A DNA stretch of 64,000 nucleotides. Origin: Phytophthora sp. 'mugwort'. Taxonomy: Eukaryota; Oomycota; Peronosporomycetes; Peronosporales; Peronosporaceae. Below the pieces are notes generated by a model. The model did no database searches and was not told the origin of the DNA. It saw only the letters and a list, made by a program, of their open reading frames with translations. Location: contig JAUCEF010000017.1 in NCBI GenBank assembly GCA_033558025.1, positions 2,418,001 to 2,482,000 on the forward strand, read 5' to 3'. Below, piece after piece: positions 35,261 through 48,115 of the stretch (positions are counted from its first letter, which is position 1; each line of letters opens with the position of its first letter). A program made the translations under genes and the position numbers.

Positions 35261-35872
35261 ATGCTAATGAAAATGCTGACCCGACCGGCGATGTCCGTGG
35301 CGCGCAAGCAGCTTTCGCCCGCTGCCGCGGCGCTATTCAGCTCCGTGCGCGACCAGAACCCGAACGTGTTCTTCGACATCTCGATTGGCGGACAGCCCAG
35401 CGGGCGCCTTGTGTTCGAGCTGCGCGCAGACGTTGTGCCCAAGACGGCCGAGAATTTCCGGCAGCTGTGTACGGGTGAGGCGGGCGTGGGCAAGGCCGGC
35501 AAGCCGCTGCACTACAAGGGCAGCAAGTTCCACCGCATCATCCCCAACTTCATGTGCCAGGGCGGCGACTTCACGCGCGGCAACGGCACTGGCGGCGAGT
35601 CCATCTATGGTGAAAAGTTTGCGGACGAGAAGTTTGTGCTTAAGCATGAGGGTGTGGGCGTGCTGTCCATGGCCAACGCTGGCCCCAACACGAATGGATC
35701 GCAGTTCTTTTTGACGACCGTGGACTGCCCGTGGCTGGACCAGGCGCACGTGGTGTTCGGCCACATGACGGAAGGCAAGGACGTGCTCGAGGCTATGGAG
35801 GCGCAGGGCAGCCAGTCGGGCGCCACTCGCGCCGCTGTGGTCATTGCGGACTGCGGCGAACTTAAGGACTAG
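35261..35872 (+). CDS. Cyclophilin-type peptidyl-prolyl cis-trans isomerase, probably mitochondrial, 203 aa
   Basis: Single exon. The ATG at 35261 begins a 30-residue basic leader ([20 protein letters not shown]), like a mitochondrial presequence. An in-frame codon at 35195 would add 22 residues with no family match. The cyclophilin domain covers the rest: [36 protein letters not shown] with the catalytic arginine, [27 protein letters not shown] and the cyclosporin-contacting tryptophan in [12 protein letters not shown]. All active-site residues appear intact, so it should speed proline isomerisation during folding and bind cyclosporin A. It converges with the WDR90-like gene, with about 110 bases between stop codons. 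Confidence 0.93.
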   Translation: MLMKMLTRPAMSVARKQLSPAAAALFSSVRDQNPNVFFDISIGGQPSGRLVFELRADVVPKTAENFRQLCTGEAGVGKAGKPLHYKGSKFHRIIPNFMCQGGDFTRGNGTGGESIYGEKFADEKFVLKHEGVGVLSMANAGPNTNGSQFFLTTVDCPWLDQAHVVFGHMTEGKDVLEAMEAQGSQSGATRAAVVIADCGELKD

Positions 35873-35981
35873 AGACGGATGACCGACGACTCGGAATCAT
35901 CGCAAGAGAAGGTCGACGTGCAGCTTTTAGTTAAGGTAATTGAAAGGTGTCTGGTTCTGTTGATTGGTGGTTGTGTTGTAG

Positions 35982-38900
35982 TTAGTGGAACGTGAGTCTG
36001 GCTACAGCTAGTTGGGCTGGAGACGAGAGCAAAAGAGAGGTGATTGTGTCTCTGCTGATGATGCTGCAGGGGGTTAGTCGCAGATACTGCGTGGTATCAG
36101 AGTGGACTGGAATGAGGCGGTGGTGGACAGGGTCGAGGACTGCCATTCGACCCTCAGCATCCACTAGCAGTATGGATTCTGCTGCTTCGGGTGCATCTGA
36201 CACCGTCACACTGATGCTCCGTATCAGTACAGGGGTTTCCAGTTGAAACGTGTTAGCTTCGAAGATGTACCGCTGGATGGTACGTTGTTGCACGCAGTTA
36301 CGGAGTTCCAAGCACCAGGATGCAGCTGAACCGTGTTCCGCGTGCTGCTGCTTGCAAGGATACAACACTTGAACAGGTTCAGGCGAAGATGAGGCTATGA
36401 ACGTTGCGACGCACTGGTCGCGGTTGGAATGAGTATTCACACGCCACTCGTCTGTCGGCGCTATCTCTTCTCCACTCGAAACACTCATGGTTGGATCCGA
36501 GAACACTTTGACCGTACATCGACCGTCACTGTATCTGGCTGGACCGGTGTATTTCACCACTACGAGGAAAGGATGGATGTTCGCGTCACCTGATTCCATC
36601 ACTTGGATGGCCCCCACCTGTACGTGCACTTGCTCGCTTTTCGCAAGTCTTGGCAGGCGTTTTCGTCGAAGGTAGCTCGACGGTAGCAAGGCTACCTCTC
36701 GATACACCACCTCCCGAGCCGTTTTACGACCTCTTGTGACTCGAGGCTTCAATTCCCTTCTCGTTTTCTCCTGAAGCGTTTGCTTGCTTAGCCGAGAGAT
36801 CGCTCGCTTTGGAGGTGTTGGGCGTGCGTTGGTTTTCCGCACGATCTGAGCTTCTTCGGGCATGTCCAGCGCGTTGGATATGTCCACAAGTAGTACGCAG
36901 TTGTTTTTGGTCACAATGAGAGCGGAGAATGGTCCAGCAAACACAATCCGCTCAAAAGAACTACCGTCGTACCGCGCAGACTTTGGTGTGAGCTCAAACC
37001 GGGATAACAACAACATTTTACAAAGATCAAACACGCGCAGCGATCCATCGCTATATCCTGCCATGACCAGCGACTGTGGAACACCGTCGGAAAAGGGATT
37101 GACTGCGAAACACGTACACGTTGCAATGTCGACTTGAAAAGCAGCAATCTCTTTCGAGAGTTCGGGTAGCCAAACGCGAATCGCGCTGTCATTTTGCGTG
37201 AGTGATAGAAGCACGGCGCCTTCGAGCGCCCAAGAGGCCTGAGTAGCAGCAAACGAGAGATTTGCCTCGATGCCTGTCCCCATGAACACTTTTGTCGTAG
37301 GTGACGTATCGAAATGAACGACTACAGCAGTGCCATCATCGGTTATGGCTACACCAACATCGCGAGCTGGATCGACCGAGAGACTGCGCAACAAACCGCC
37401 ACCATTGAGCGCAACCTTGCACATGAGTGACACGCCAGCTCGAGCGACTCGCTGCCAATCCACTTGTATCCGAGCCGAGTGTTTCGTGGATAGCATAGGA
37501 AGCCCATGAACGTACAGCACGTTTTCAAGTCTGGAGCCTGTAATGAGCAAGGACTTCCCAGCGGTGGTCACCCATTCCATGAAGTCAACTACTGTTTGAG
37601 ATGAACCGGCACGCTGCACGTTGCTGTCCACCTGGTTATTACCCATTTTTGCTTTACATGGCAGTAGCAAAAGCTGAGTTGTTGCGATAAATGTGCTGCC
37701 GTTAAGGTCGTAGAAGTAGCAGTACCGGTCGTTATCGATGCCTACGAAGTAGCGCAGCCGACCGATGTTGCCTTCCTGATTGTAGAGACGGATTTGCTGG
37801 ACTTGGGAAGGGAAGACTCCAATTAATGGCTTAAGCTCGGCTTTCGATGATTCACGCAAACTATCAGTTATCGAAGCTGGATAAACAGTTAACGTATTGA
37901 TGCCGCTGCGCTCAGAGAGCAAGAGGAACTGAGAATCTCCTGTCGCAACTATTTGACGAAAACTTGTTGGTTGCATCCCACTGGCGTTGAAATTCGACCA
38001 GATGATATTCCGCTGAGCTGTGCTTGCAACGACAACGACACTGTGCTGTTCAAGAGATGGTTGGCTAATCTTACAAGCCATACAGAGAAACTCTTCGGCG
38101 TGCGTCTGTCGGGAACGCTGGGAGAATGCCAGACCGGTGACCGCTTGGGTATCCGGGAGAAGAGTAATCACAATCTTATCATCGTTTTGTGATGAAATCA
38201 TGTTCGTCTCTGTTGATGCGTTGGCTTCATGACTGGAAGCAAGTGATCGGACCACAACAGCGTCAAACCGAGACGAGATCATGGCGACAGATTCGCCACT
38301 TGGGGATAATTGCAACACGACGATTTCAACTGATGAATCCGTCTCGTTGCTGCTGCAATCATTATGAAACGTTTGTTCACCCGAAGCTATGTCCTCCACG
38401 ACCAGGCTGGCTTTAGTGACGTGCAGTAGCTTACCCGTTGAGTAAGACCAAACAGACTTGGAACAGTCAAATCCGCCAACTACGCTGGAGAGAACAAGGT
38501 CGCCATAGACATTACTCATCGTTCTCACTCGTTTTGTTGAGATCGTGATATCGTGGACATCCGTACGGTTGCTCAGTACACTGTCAATTCGTTGTACAGT
38601 TTCACTGTCGGAATCCAGTTTGAAAGCGTCGGGTTCCAGACTCAATCGGAAATTTGCTTTGAACGATGGTGGAGTCATATTTGCAGCCAACATTGGGGCT
38701 TCGTTCGTGTTTCCATCACGCGTGTCGTCATTATTGTTGTCTACTTCAATCAGTCTTGTACTTCTTCCGCTCTTTTCCCGCGGTGATAAGGGCCACGAAT
38801 CTCCGTGGAACTGCCAAATGCAGATCGCACTCGACTCGCCCGTCGCTACAATGCTCTTCCCATCTCTTGTGAAGACTAAATAATTGACTGTACCGGTCTG

Positions 38901-41900
38901 TCCAACAAATGACTGGTGCATCCGCCCCATTCGTCGTCTGTCGTCCCAGTTCCACACTCGAAGAGATCCGTCAGACCCGCCAGTAGCCATGTATTTCGCG
39001 TTTGCGCTCATCACGAGAGCGCTGATCCCGTCTTGGCCAAGAAGTGGCATCGACTGTAGGAATTCGCGTCCTGGCAAAGAGAAAATGTGGAGTCGATCAC
39101 TCGCTGATAACACGAGTAACTCGGTCGAGCGGCTGGAGAAGCGCACAAGCTTCAATGTCTCGTCTTGCCCCTGTTTCGGAGGCCGAACTGTGGCGATCAC
39201 ACGTAGTGAGCAAGGATCGAACAGCACGATACTCTGGCGATCGCCACTAACAAGAGCCAGCCATTTGGTGTCGTGGCTGAGCTCGAAATGACCGTCTTCC
39301 GGGTCAAAATCTGCGAGCAGCATCTTTAAAGGCAAATAATCTTGCTCTCGTGCATCATACAGACACAACTGCTTCCCTGCGCCCGAGGTGAAAAGATGCT
39401 GAGCATTAGCATTGAACGCAATGTGGCGGATCGAACTCTGGTGTTGCCGAAACTCGTGTAACATGCTTGACGGCGCCTCACTGGTCGTATCGTGAGTCGC
39501 TGTGGCGGTGCGATGGACGTCAAAGACACGAGTACAACCGGAAGCAAAACCTACCGCGACAATGCCACGATTCCCGGGCGATGCAGCAAGACTCGTCACG
39601 TGCTCTAGCTGGAGATCGAATTCGTAGAGCTGGTATCCCGAACATGTGTCCCAAACTCGCAAAGTATTATCACTAGAAGCTGTCACGAGTTCACTCTCAG
39701 CTGTACCGATACCACCCGATCGTGCATCTTCGAGAAGCAAGGAAGCTAATGGAGACCCCCATGGTGCAGGCGCCATCGCACTGATCTCCTTTGTGTGAGA
39801 TCGTAGTAAAGTTGCATACTGCTGGTCTGCGATATCCAACACTCCAATGGCATTGTTACGGCTACCGACGAGTACTTTCATGCCGTCTGCTGACACATCC
39901 AAGCAGCTGACACCCCCCTCATGGTGAGCTTCCAAGAAGAAATCTGTAAAGTCCAAGGGCCAAACTCGAAGAAAACAGTCGTCCGAGCCAGTGACGCAAA
40001 ATCCCTCGTTCACAGACAGACAATTGATACGGGCATCATGGAGCTGGTAGACACAGAGCACCTGCTTGGAGTCGTAATCGATGACCAGCAATGTCCCGAG
40101 GCTGGACGTCACGTACAGTGGACGTACACGGTGGATATTGGACGGCTGCGTCTCGACTATCGTGTCAAAGCCAAGATCTGTAAAGACAGTTCCACGTGAA
40201 TACTCGTTCAGAATAACTGGAGAGCCCGTGAGGTGACCAGTGCTTGGGTTTACGCGCCAGTAGCGAATATTTTCTCGACCACAAGATACGAGGTGATACT
40301 GGTCTTGCTGCTCGTATGGGGACAAGGCGATCCGATCAATCGGGAAATCCGACGTTTGCCGTGCTAGAAGACTTACAGATCTATTCGAGAGAGGCTCTTG
40401 CTTGTGTTGTTCAAGACAAGAACAATCCCAGACGAAGAGTTGGGTGCGAAAGCATTCGTCGCGACCCACTACGCAGAGCACAAGACGACGCTTTGACCGC
40501 GGAGAGAAGCAAAGCGCATGAACTCCCTTTGGTTGCGCCTTGACGACCGTGATACATTCGCGACGTGCGAGATCCCAGAGCCTGACGCCATTTTGTGTCG
40601 ACTCTATTGGTAGTTGTGCTGATGCCAGAAGAGCCCCGTCACTCGTCACAGCAAGAGCGGAGATTGCAGCGTAGTGACCGTACAAAAAGTGTTCTCTGGT
40701 CGCGGTAGCTGCCCCACTCGATCCCACTGAACCTTTTAGAGCTTCAGTGCTTGAGTCGTTCTCAGTGACGCTTTCCGGCATACATTTTGAGATACTTGAC
40801 CGGCTAGCAGCAGTGCTTTCATCTCGGAATTCTCGATAAATAATCGTCGAAGAACTGGTGTAAATGCATGCTGAGCCGTCGGGAACCCATAGCAACATGC
40901 GTGCGAAATCGTTTGAAAAGCCGATAATACGATCGAGCTCCAAGATCGGGTCTGGCCACTCCGCTTTAGTGGAGGAAGAGACGATCCGTGTTCGTTGTTT
41001 TTGCTTCATCCCTGGCGCGAATTTCACAATAGGTGAACAAAGAGGCGATTGGTACGCGGAGGCTATCGACTCTTGATTGTTGGCTGTGTCCGTATTAACG
41101 TCAAAGACACCTGCGTCCCGTACAATCTGGTCGGCCTGTGGAATTGACAACATAGTTCAATACGTTGGTGTCGCGTTATTTGTTACTGCCGCGTTTATTG
41201 GCTACGCACCTTTGACAGAATGTCGTTCCTGTCTCGAATAAGGTTCGAGTCTCTTGTTCTCGGGGGTACCTTCGTGGTAACTTTCTCCTCAATTTCGCGT
41301 GATGAAGACGGTTCTTCGACTTCAGCTTCGTAGTAAACGGAATGTATGGATTCAGTCGAATTCCGACGTGCTCGGACCGCTGGAGTGGGAGTAGCCGCAA
41401 TACGTAGATCCTCTTGCTTTACTGGGTCAGAATATCGAGGAATGTCGTGATCAAGCGACGAATTGTCCTCTGAAGGCAACAGCACCCAGTTGTATTGGTC
41501 TCCAAAGTCTCCTGGAAATCGAAGAGAGCTTGGCAAAGTCTGTGGAGGAAGAACATCCGTGAGGTCTTGCACAAGAACTACCACGACGTGAGGTTTATGA
41601 GCGTACCATTGACGTATACAGCGTTGGAGACACGAAAACGTTCCGCAAATTCATTGAAGCACACAACGTGATCGTCTAAGAGAACAGAGAGCAGAATACA
41701 CCTTAAAACTTAGTAAACCGCGACCCCTTTGCTCCAAAGTTTTGTGTTGTCAGATTTACCTTGAGGTGACGAAATGAATCTCGCGCATACTGATTAAACG
41801 AATGAAGCTCCAGCAAACGCTTCATGTCCACCACGATTACAGTCCAGCGAGCATCGAAACTGTTAAAACCCTTTTAGAAACAACAATTTCTACTATGAGG

Positions 41901-42400
41901 ACAGTATTAACCAAACCTTAGCGGTACCCTCAAGACCGTCCCCGTGCTCCGAAAAAGCTCGTAAATGGAGCTAAGCGTAAAGCGCAACGCGATTTTCTTG
42001 TTCGTGACAAAGTCGAGATGGATCGTTATTGGTAGATCCCCAATCCGCCGAGCTTGGATGTACACATAGCGTCCTGTAAGCCCCAGTCCGTGTGTTCCTT
42101 TGGCTGCATCTCTACAATTTTAACATTAGCGTTGCACACGAGGATCTTAAGAGGAATTTGTTGTACCACCTTGGAACGCGTAAGTAGTTCGTAGCTGCGA
42201 TAGCTCCACGAATTTTAAAGACATTCTTGTGAATATGCGGGTCCTGGGTCTGCTCGACGTCACCTTGCTTGTGCCAACCGACGTTGCGATGCGTCATACC
42301 GAACTTGAGCACCTCTACGAACGGATCCTGCCACACTACGAACGGAACCGTGAGCTACAGACCCCAGACTTTAAAGCTACCTTCTGTGCTTACGTGGCAT
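35982..42400 (-). CDS. WDR90/POC16-like basal-body WD-repeat protein, 2006 aa, seven exons
   Basis: Exons: 42400-42394, 42335-42170, 42111-41917, 41859-41760, 41675-41607, 41539-41210 and 41135-35982, all in frame with GT/AG ends. The first exon is only seven bases (ATG CCA C). Residues 1-180 form a CFAP20/DUF667-like domain (WQDPFVEVLKFGM, IRGAIAATNYLRVP, LTGRYVYIQARR). A low-complexity linker follows, then many WD repeats making several propellers (VRLWDLARRECI, LRVWDTCSGYQLYEF, LRVWNWDDRR). This is the domain order of WDR90 (POC16 in Chlamydomonas), an inner-scaffold protein of centrioles and basal bodies. The human protein is somewhat shorter. It fits an organism with flagellate zoospores. 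The exon 5-6 join is the least certain because several acceptors compete. Confidence 0.85.
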
Positions 42401-42528
42401 CACGGCAGAGCTGAATGGAGACGCCATCGCTACCGCGGATACAGTCCCCTCTGAGCAATATATGTAACAAAAAGACCAGGATCTCTCCGACCTTTCAAGA
42501 TACAAACGGAAATTCTAAAGTAGAATTT

Positions 42529-43704
42529 TTACATTAGGGCGCGTCGTTCTTGAAGAAAATGGCAGACCGACGCCGTGATGAGATCTCCGTTTAGAATAGG
42601 ACGGGTAAACTCTACGTGTTTCTGAAGGAGAGGGTCATTTGGAAGCATGTCGTAGCGATACACGACCACCCACCGCAGCGTCACGGATACAATTCTGTCC
42701 GTTCCTGGAGCTTTTCGCGGCGTAATAGTGAGTCCACAAATGTCAAACTCCGTCGGATTACTCGGATGCAGTGGGTCCTCGGTCACGGCATCGATGTGAA
42801 CGATACCATGCGACGCTGTCAGCTCCGAGCACATGACTTGGTTTACTGCTGCAGGGAATCCACTGGAGCGTTCAAGATCCATTCGACAATAAGCTGGAGC
42901 CGCTTCGACGCCGTTGAGTTTTGTTCGCGTCGCATGGATGCCAAAGTGGCACTTGAGCGACGTCGTGATCGTGTCGAAAAACGCCACAACACCTGCGTAC
43001 ACATCTTGCAGTGAAGTGTGGGGGATTTCAGATATAAACACACTAGTTACCAGCGTGCAATCCGCACAACCTGTGACGTCAATCTGAGAAATTGGTAGTG
43101 TGGATAATGTGCGGGTGGCTTGGTCTTTGTACTTGAGTACTTTGTCGACCATCGTCTGAGTGCACTGGTTCACGATCGAAGGTAGAGTTGCCAATGAACG
43201 TTCATTGTGGGTTTCGAGAGTCTTGATGCGATCATCTGGACCATGTCCGAGTCGGGTGTCGAAATGTAGCGCCTTGAATAAAGTATTCCCACTCGAGTGC
43301 ATCGGTGCACGAAGGATGGCCGACTGCAGCGTAGCAAACACAAGTTGTTGGTGCAGAATCATTTTCTGCAACTGTTTGTGGACATTCCTGGCCTGTGCGA
43401 TTTCGTACTTCTTCCTGGCCGAGTGCTGAGCTGCTGTCAATGCACGGTCGTCTGGCTGGTACTTGGCCCATTTCGTGTGCAGACCATGAAGTTCTTCTTC
43501 CATGGAGGTTACTTGCTCTCTCAGCAAATGGATCTCGTTTCTGGCACTAAGGGATGCTTTCTTGCCACGAGGTCTTCCACGTTGTCGACCTGCTCCTTCT
43601 TGTTGTTCATCGACGATGTTTTTTTCTTTCGGTGGGCTCCATCGTCGCTTCTTGGTGACGTGCGTTTTAATGTCTGGACTGGAGCAACATTGGGACGAGC
43701 TCAT
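42529..43704 (-). CDS. M96 mating-specific-like protein, 391 aa (tentative family)
   Basis: Single exon. The N-terminus has a basic patch (KKRRWSPPKEK), then an AT-hook-like GRPRGKK, then a coiled coil at about residues 55-85 (NEIHLLREQVTSMEEELHGL). A helical segment follows (KKYEIAQARNVHKQLQKMIL) and a mixed alpha/beta C-terminal part of about 230 residues, resembling the START-like regions predicted in expanded oomycete families. The overall plan, bZIP-like coil followed by a W/K-rich block and a long C-terminal domain, recalls the M96 mating-specific family of Phytophthora. Function is unknown. A nuclear role is possible from the basic region. It lies about 130 bases upstream of the WDR90-like start, in the same direction. 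Confidence 0.55.
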   Translation of the reverse strand: MSSSQCCSSPDIKTHVTKKRRWSPPKEKNIVDEQQEGAGRQRGRPRGKKASLSARNEIHLLREQVTSMEEELHGLHTKWAKYQPDDRALTAAQHSARKKYEIAQARNVHKQLQKMILHQQLVFATLQSAILRAPMHSSGNTLFKALHFDTRLGHGPDDRIKTLETHNERSLATLPSIVNQCTQTMVDKVLKYKDQATRTLSTLPISQIDVTGCADCTLVTSVFISEIPHTSLQDVYAGVVAFFDTITTSLKCHFGIHATRTKLNGVEAAPAYCRMDLERSSGFPAAVNQVMCSELTASHGIVHIDAVTEDPLHPSNPTEFDICGLTITPRKAPGTDRIVSVTLRWVVVYRYDMLPNDPLLQKHVEFTRPILNGDLITASVCHFLQERRALM

Positions 43705-45388
43705 ATTGGGTAGACGAGCGAGAACGATTCGAGGAGCGATGTGGGGGGTAAACGCTCGTATGAAGTGTGAATGTCTGATCGTGATGATATCTGGTTACTA
43801 AAAGGATGATGCAGAACAAACGCTGCTTGTCCTTAGCATATCTGTGTTGAGCTCGTGATACTTATCGAAAAAAAAATCGCATGGTCGGAGGAATCAATGG
43901 GGACTGGGGCTAGTCGATTACGGCGTAATTTACGCGGCTCGCTGGACAAGTTTTTTTGCTGCCGGATCCTTTGGGAAGTACAATGTCTGTAACAAATACA
44001 GACCAAGTATCCCGTAATAAAGTTGAGCTCGGCCCGAACTGTGCCTCAGCGGATGCTTTCTACAGTACTTTGATTATCTAATTAACTACTGTTACTAATA
44101 CAACATCTAAACTAAGAACTGTAGTAAGCAATAGTGTTTACGTCCAATTTGGTTCTGAGCCGTACTGTACAGCACTATCCACGCGAATGTTTACAGCACG
44201 GTAGTCACGGCTGTTATCGTAGTGCGAGACTTGATACGTTCACGTCCTACCGTAGAAGCCAGCTTTGTTGGATTTGAGCCACAATTGTAGAGAGCGCATT
44301 ACATGCTGCCCGGAACTCTCTCCATGTTCTGACAACTCGGCTGTCGAGGTGAGTGTACCATTCATTTGAACTTCAGCTACTGCATCATGTAGATACATGC
44401 CCAACAATTATAAAGGATAATAAGTTTTCGTTTGGTTTTGGTGTCCCTGCGCTGTTGGAGCCACTAGGTTCGACGTGGCAGAAGCACCGATGTGTCAATA
44501 TCCGAGTTATGGTAGGCCTTGGGGCCTGACAAGCGTCAATACGTGTATGGTTGTTGCGAGGATAGCGAATTTAATGCCAAGTTTCTGTCGTGGTACTCTT
44601 TTACTTAGGGGCAAATGATCAGCTAAGTGGAGATACGGACACAACGAGACGCTGGATGTTCAACCTCAATCTTTTAAAATCACGCAAAAGAAACGTCGCT
44701 CTTCAGCGGAGAGTCTCCACCACATTGTTCTGGTGTGCAAAGATAATGTGCCGCATTTGGTGGCGAGGCATACATCCGGTCGATGCAAAAGATGTTGCTG
44801 ATTTTGCGGTACAGAGTATTCAAGTACCGGTAAATGCTACGAGGGACAGAATCAAGACCATAGTCACTCATCATGATGGACATCGCAACTGCAAGCAATT
44901 AAAAAAATGTTTCGTGCGCTGGTCTTTGCCTAAGAGAAGTATGAACCGCTACTGTAGTTAAATTAACGTCAAAGAAGCATGCTGTTGATCAGCTTTGTTT
45001 ACGATTATGAGTGATAAGAACTAGGATGGCGATGTTTCTGATTCTACGGTATGACTCGAGTTGTTTACGATTATAAAAACTGAGAACTAGGGTGGCGGTG
45101 TTTCTGATTCTACGGTATGATTCTACTATAAGAACTTCTTAGATTAGCTTGAAGTACTAGAAGTGTGGCGTAAAGCCAAACTCGACAGTAAATGATTTAT
45201 TCATCTATCTATACATGTAGTAGGCTTGTTATTTAGCGCAGAGGCCGGCACCACCTCTACATACTCACTCGACGTTTAACGTAATTTGAGGTATATTTTA
45301 CCGTGAGATCTGGACTTCACTACAGCGCGGGAATCTGATCCCGAACGAAGCTAGACACAATAGCAGTAACAGCGAATAAGAATCGAGG
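43705..45388. other. 1.7 kb intergenic with a direct repeat, no gene recognised
   Basis: The plus-strand frame at 44590-44961 (123 codons) has no recognisable domain and may be chance or a decayed element. The region is AT-rich and contains a tandem duplication at 44995-45120. The 3' end of the PTEN-like gene and the promoter of the M96-like gene border it. Confidence 0.45.
44995..45120 (+). repeat. Direct repeat, two 60-base copies
   Basis: Copy 1 at 44995-45054 and copy 2 at 45061-45120 share TTGTTTACGATTAT, GAACTAGG, TGGCG and TGTTTCTGATTCTACGG near-identically, spaced 66 bases start to start. It probably arose by local duplication. Confidence 0.8.
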
Positions 45389-47878
45389 CTATCCCTTGGT
45401 CGAGAGGCCGCTCAAGTACTCTTCCAACTCCTCAAAATCATCCGCCCCAAAATTCATAACGTCGGCATCATCATCACCGTCACCATCTTTCGGCGATAAG
45501 CCCTCGAGACCCTTAAGCTCGGCGTCAAGCAGCTCCAGCTGAGGGTCGATCTTTTCATCGGAAAGGCTCGCCAAGTCGTTAGAAAACGATTGAAGACCCA
45601 GCTCCTTCTCCAAATTCTTCATCTCGTCGAACTCTTTCGATAGGTCTGCAGACTCATCCTTCCCGCTCGCAGATGCTGCCATATCACCGACTTTTTCTCC
45701 ATGAACGTCTTCAGCAGCCTTAGCCAACGACCCACTCGTTAAAGATTCGAGCTCGCTCATAAGCTCCTGCTCCTTCTCCTCATTCCAGCTACCCTTGCGA
45801 TTAATCTTCGCCTTCGCAGCGACCGAGACTTCATCTGTGCCACTAATGCTGAACGAGTTTTGTTTCTGAGCAGCTTGGGCTTTTTTCACTGCCTCTGCCT
45901 CCGCCTTTGCCTTTGCCTTAGCTTCAGCCTCAGCAGCCGCTACAGCTGCAGCTTCCGCCTTCTTCTTCGTCAGTTGCTCCTCGCGTTGCTTTTGAAGTCG
46001 CTTTTTTCTATCTTCAATGTCCTGCCAGAAGGCTTCGTCTCGGTGAAGCATATCTTCGTATGCTTGACGGTCCTCTTCGTTCAACGAGACACCCTCGCTC
46101 TTGGGAGCATTGACGGGATCGCCACCTGTATAACAACGACGGCGACATGAGAAATACAGAATAACAAGTTGAGACGTACAACACTTACCACTCGTGTCAG
46201 CAGCTGCAGTTTTTCCTTCAGTTTCAACGTCCGCGAAAATCAAGTCAACAAAGAAATCCTGGTCGAAGCGAGGATCGCTGCAAGCACCATCCAACTGTAC
46301 CTTGGTCAGTCTGCGAAAATAAAGTGTGGTTGGTGAGATCAAGCATCACAAGGAATTCAGATAAGAAGCTCACAAACAGCTGATGGCATACCTCAGAATG
46401 CCCTGCGGGATGTAACCCGTGTGGAATGCGCCACGGAACATCGAAACGCGTTCACCAGCATCCGTCAAATGGCGACAGCGAATCAAAATGTCTCCCTGCA
46501 ACATGCAGTTCACGTTGAACGACACCGAACCGTCGCTTGTGCTGGCCCACTGAATCCCATGGCCGTCCTCCATATCCTGCCACGTTGTTGTGAATACAAG
46601 CTTCCCTCCCTTGAAAATCTGCAAGTATGGGCAGCAGCCTTCTTCAATCGTCTCACCCATTTCTTCCTCTTCGATCGACTCTTGAGCTACAGCAACAGGA
46701 GTCAATAACTCGCCTTCTACTCCAACCGTTTCCGATCCATCATCCATCGATGAGTCCTTCTTCGCCGGCTCCAGCACTCGTCGCTCTCCAAACACAGGGA
46801 TCGTGTTGATGATTACACGTCGCAGCAGCAACGGCGACGATCTTGGCTTCACGCCTTCCATCACGTTGTTAAAGTACTGAATGTATCTTGACACACACAA
46901 AAACAATAAAAATATCAGAAACCCCAGTTACAAAACAGAGCAGCACTGCTCCAATCCATACCTGCGTTGCGATGGAATAGTAAGCTTCTCGACCGATGTT
47001 TGCCGTTGCTCCGCGACATACTCCAGGCTCTCCATTGCATTTGAGAACTGCCCCACCCACGCCAAGTAGCAAGCGATCACTGTGCCCGTGCGACCTTTGC
47101 CCGTAAGACAGTGCACAGCTGCGAGGTTCTTCTCGTCTGCCTGGAGCCAGCTCTCAATGGACGAGCAGATCTTGAACATCAAGCCGAGCGGCGGCGCCGG
47201 GTGACCGGGGAAGTTGAACTCGAGTACCTGGTTATCGAAGTACGAGTAGTCGTACGTCTCCTCGCTCAAGTTCCAGATCATGTAGTGGCCGCCGTGCTTC
47301 CCGTTAAGGTACAAAGACACCAGGTCGATTGGGTTGTCCTTGAGAAGCGTGCGGTTCGTGCCGAGGTTCATATTGGGAAAGCCCATGGCCACGATATTGT
47401 CCGTAATATACGAGAAGTTGAGCAGTTCCAAGTTCACTTCGCCCGTGGAGCGGTCCAGTGCATAGCTAAGTCGGCGCTGCAGCGCGTCCATGTCGGCGGC
47501 GTCCAGGGCCTTGCGCGCCTTGACGGCGCCCTCCTTGGCCGCCGTGGCCGCCACCACCTTGGCCTTCTGCATGAAGCCCATCATGGTGGAGGCGGCTGCG
47601 GACACAGACTCCGAGTTGAAGCGCTCAGTCAAGGTTGCCTTTAGGGTTGCGGGTTGGTGATCATCACTCTTAGGAGATGCGCTCTCTTCTCCGAACAGCG
47701 TGGGCGGAGGCGGACTCGGAGCCGCCTTAGCGTCGGATTCCTGAGCTGGCGACGGCGACCCTGTGGTGTCGGCGTCCGAGGAGGGAGACGTGGTCTTGAC
47801 ATCGTGGCTGGCCGCGCCAGTGTACGCCTCCAGTCGGGTTGCCGCTGCGGGGAAGCGCTCCGACAGCTTCTTGAACAT
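45389..47878 (-). CDS. PTEN-like dual-specificity phosphatase with C2 domain, 756 aa, four exons
   Basis: Exons 47878-46962, 46886-46392, 46310-46189 and 46125-45389 join in frame. Residues 1-145 are a low-complexity Ser/Pro/Ala-rich region. A PTEN-type phosphatase domain follows (about 150-310), with the signature HCLTGKGRTG at 256-265, so the CX5R cysteine and arginine are present. A C2-type domain follows (YIQYFNNVMEGV, YLQIFKGGKLVFTTTWQDME, DILIRCRHL). The C-terminus is a long charged Ala/Glu/Lys coiled coil (EEQLTKKKAEAAAVAAAEAE) ending in acidic FGADDFEELEEYL. It should dephosphorylate phosphoinositides or phosphoproteins at membranes. Unusually, the segment matching PTEN FEDH is FPGH, without the aspartate. 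No J domain follows, so it is not a complete auxilin. Divergent from the SET/MYND gene. Confidence 0.85.
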
Positions 47879-48115
47879 GGATGCGGTGCTCGACTCTGAA
47901 TCTGCAAGATTGGATTAGTGACCTGGAGATAAGGACAAGGCCGATGGGTCGTTTAGAACTTGTGTTATTAACATAGTGCTGCAGGTTAAGAACAGTAATA
48001 AGGTTGTAATATCATTGGTTACACTAATAATGTTATTTTCTGTAAAACAGAAATTTCATGAAGCTTATGATATATGATATGCGGTAGTAGCTGATGTCCT
48101 GAAACAGTGAGCCAT

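Noticed and set aside
35333..35764. 143-codon minus-strand open frame
   Set aside because: It is a shadow of the cyclophilin coding sequence, favoured by its high third-position GC.
47111..47644. 177-codon plus-strand open frame
   Set aside because: It is a shadow of the PTEN-like phosphatase exon on the opposite strand.
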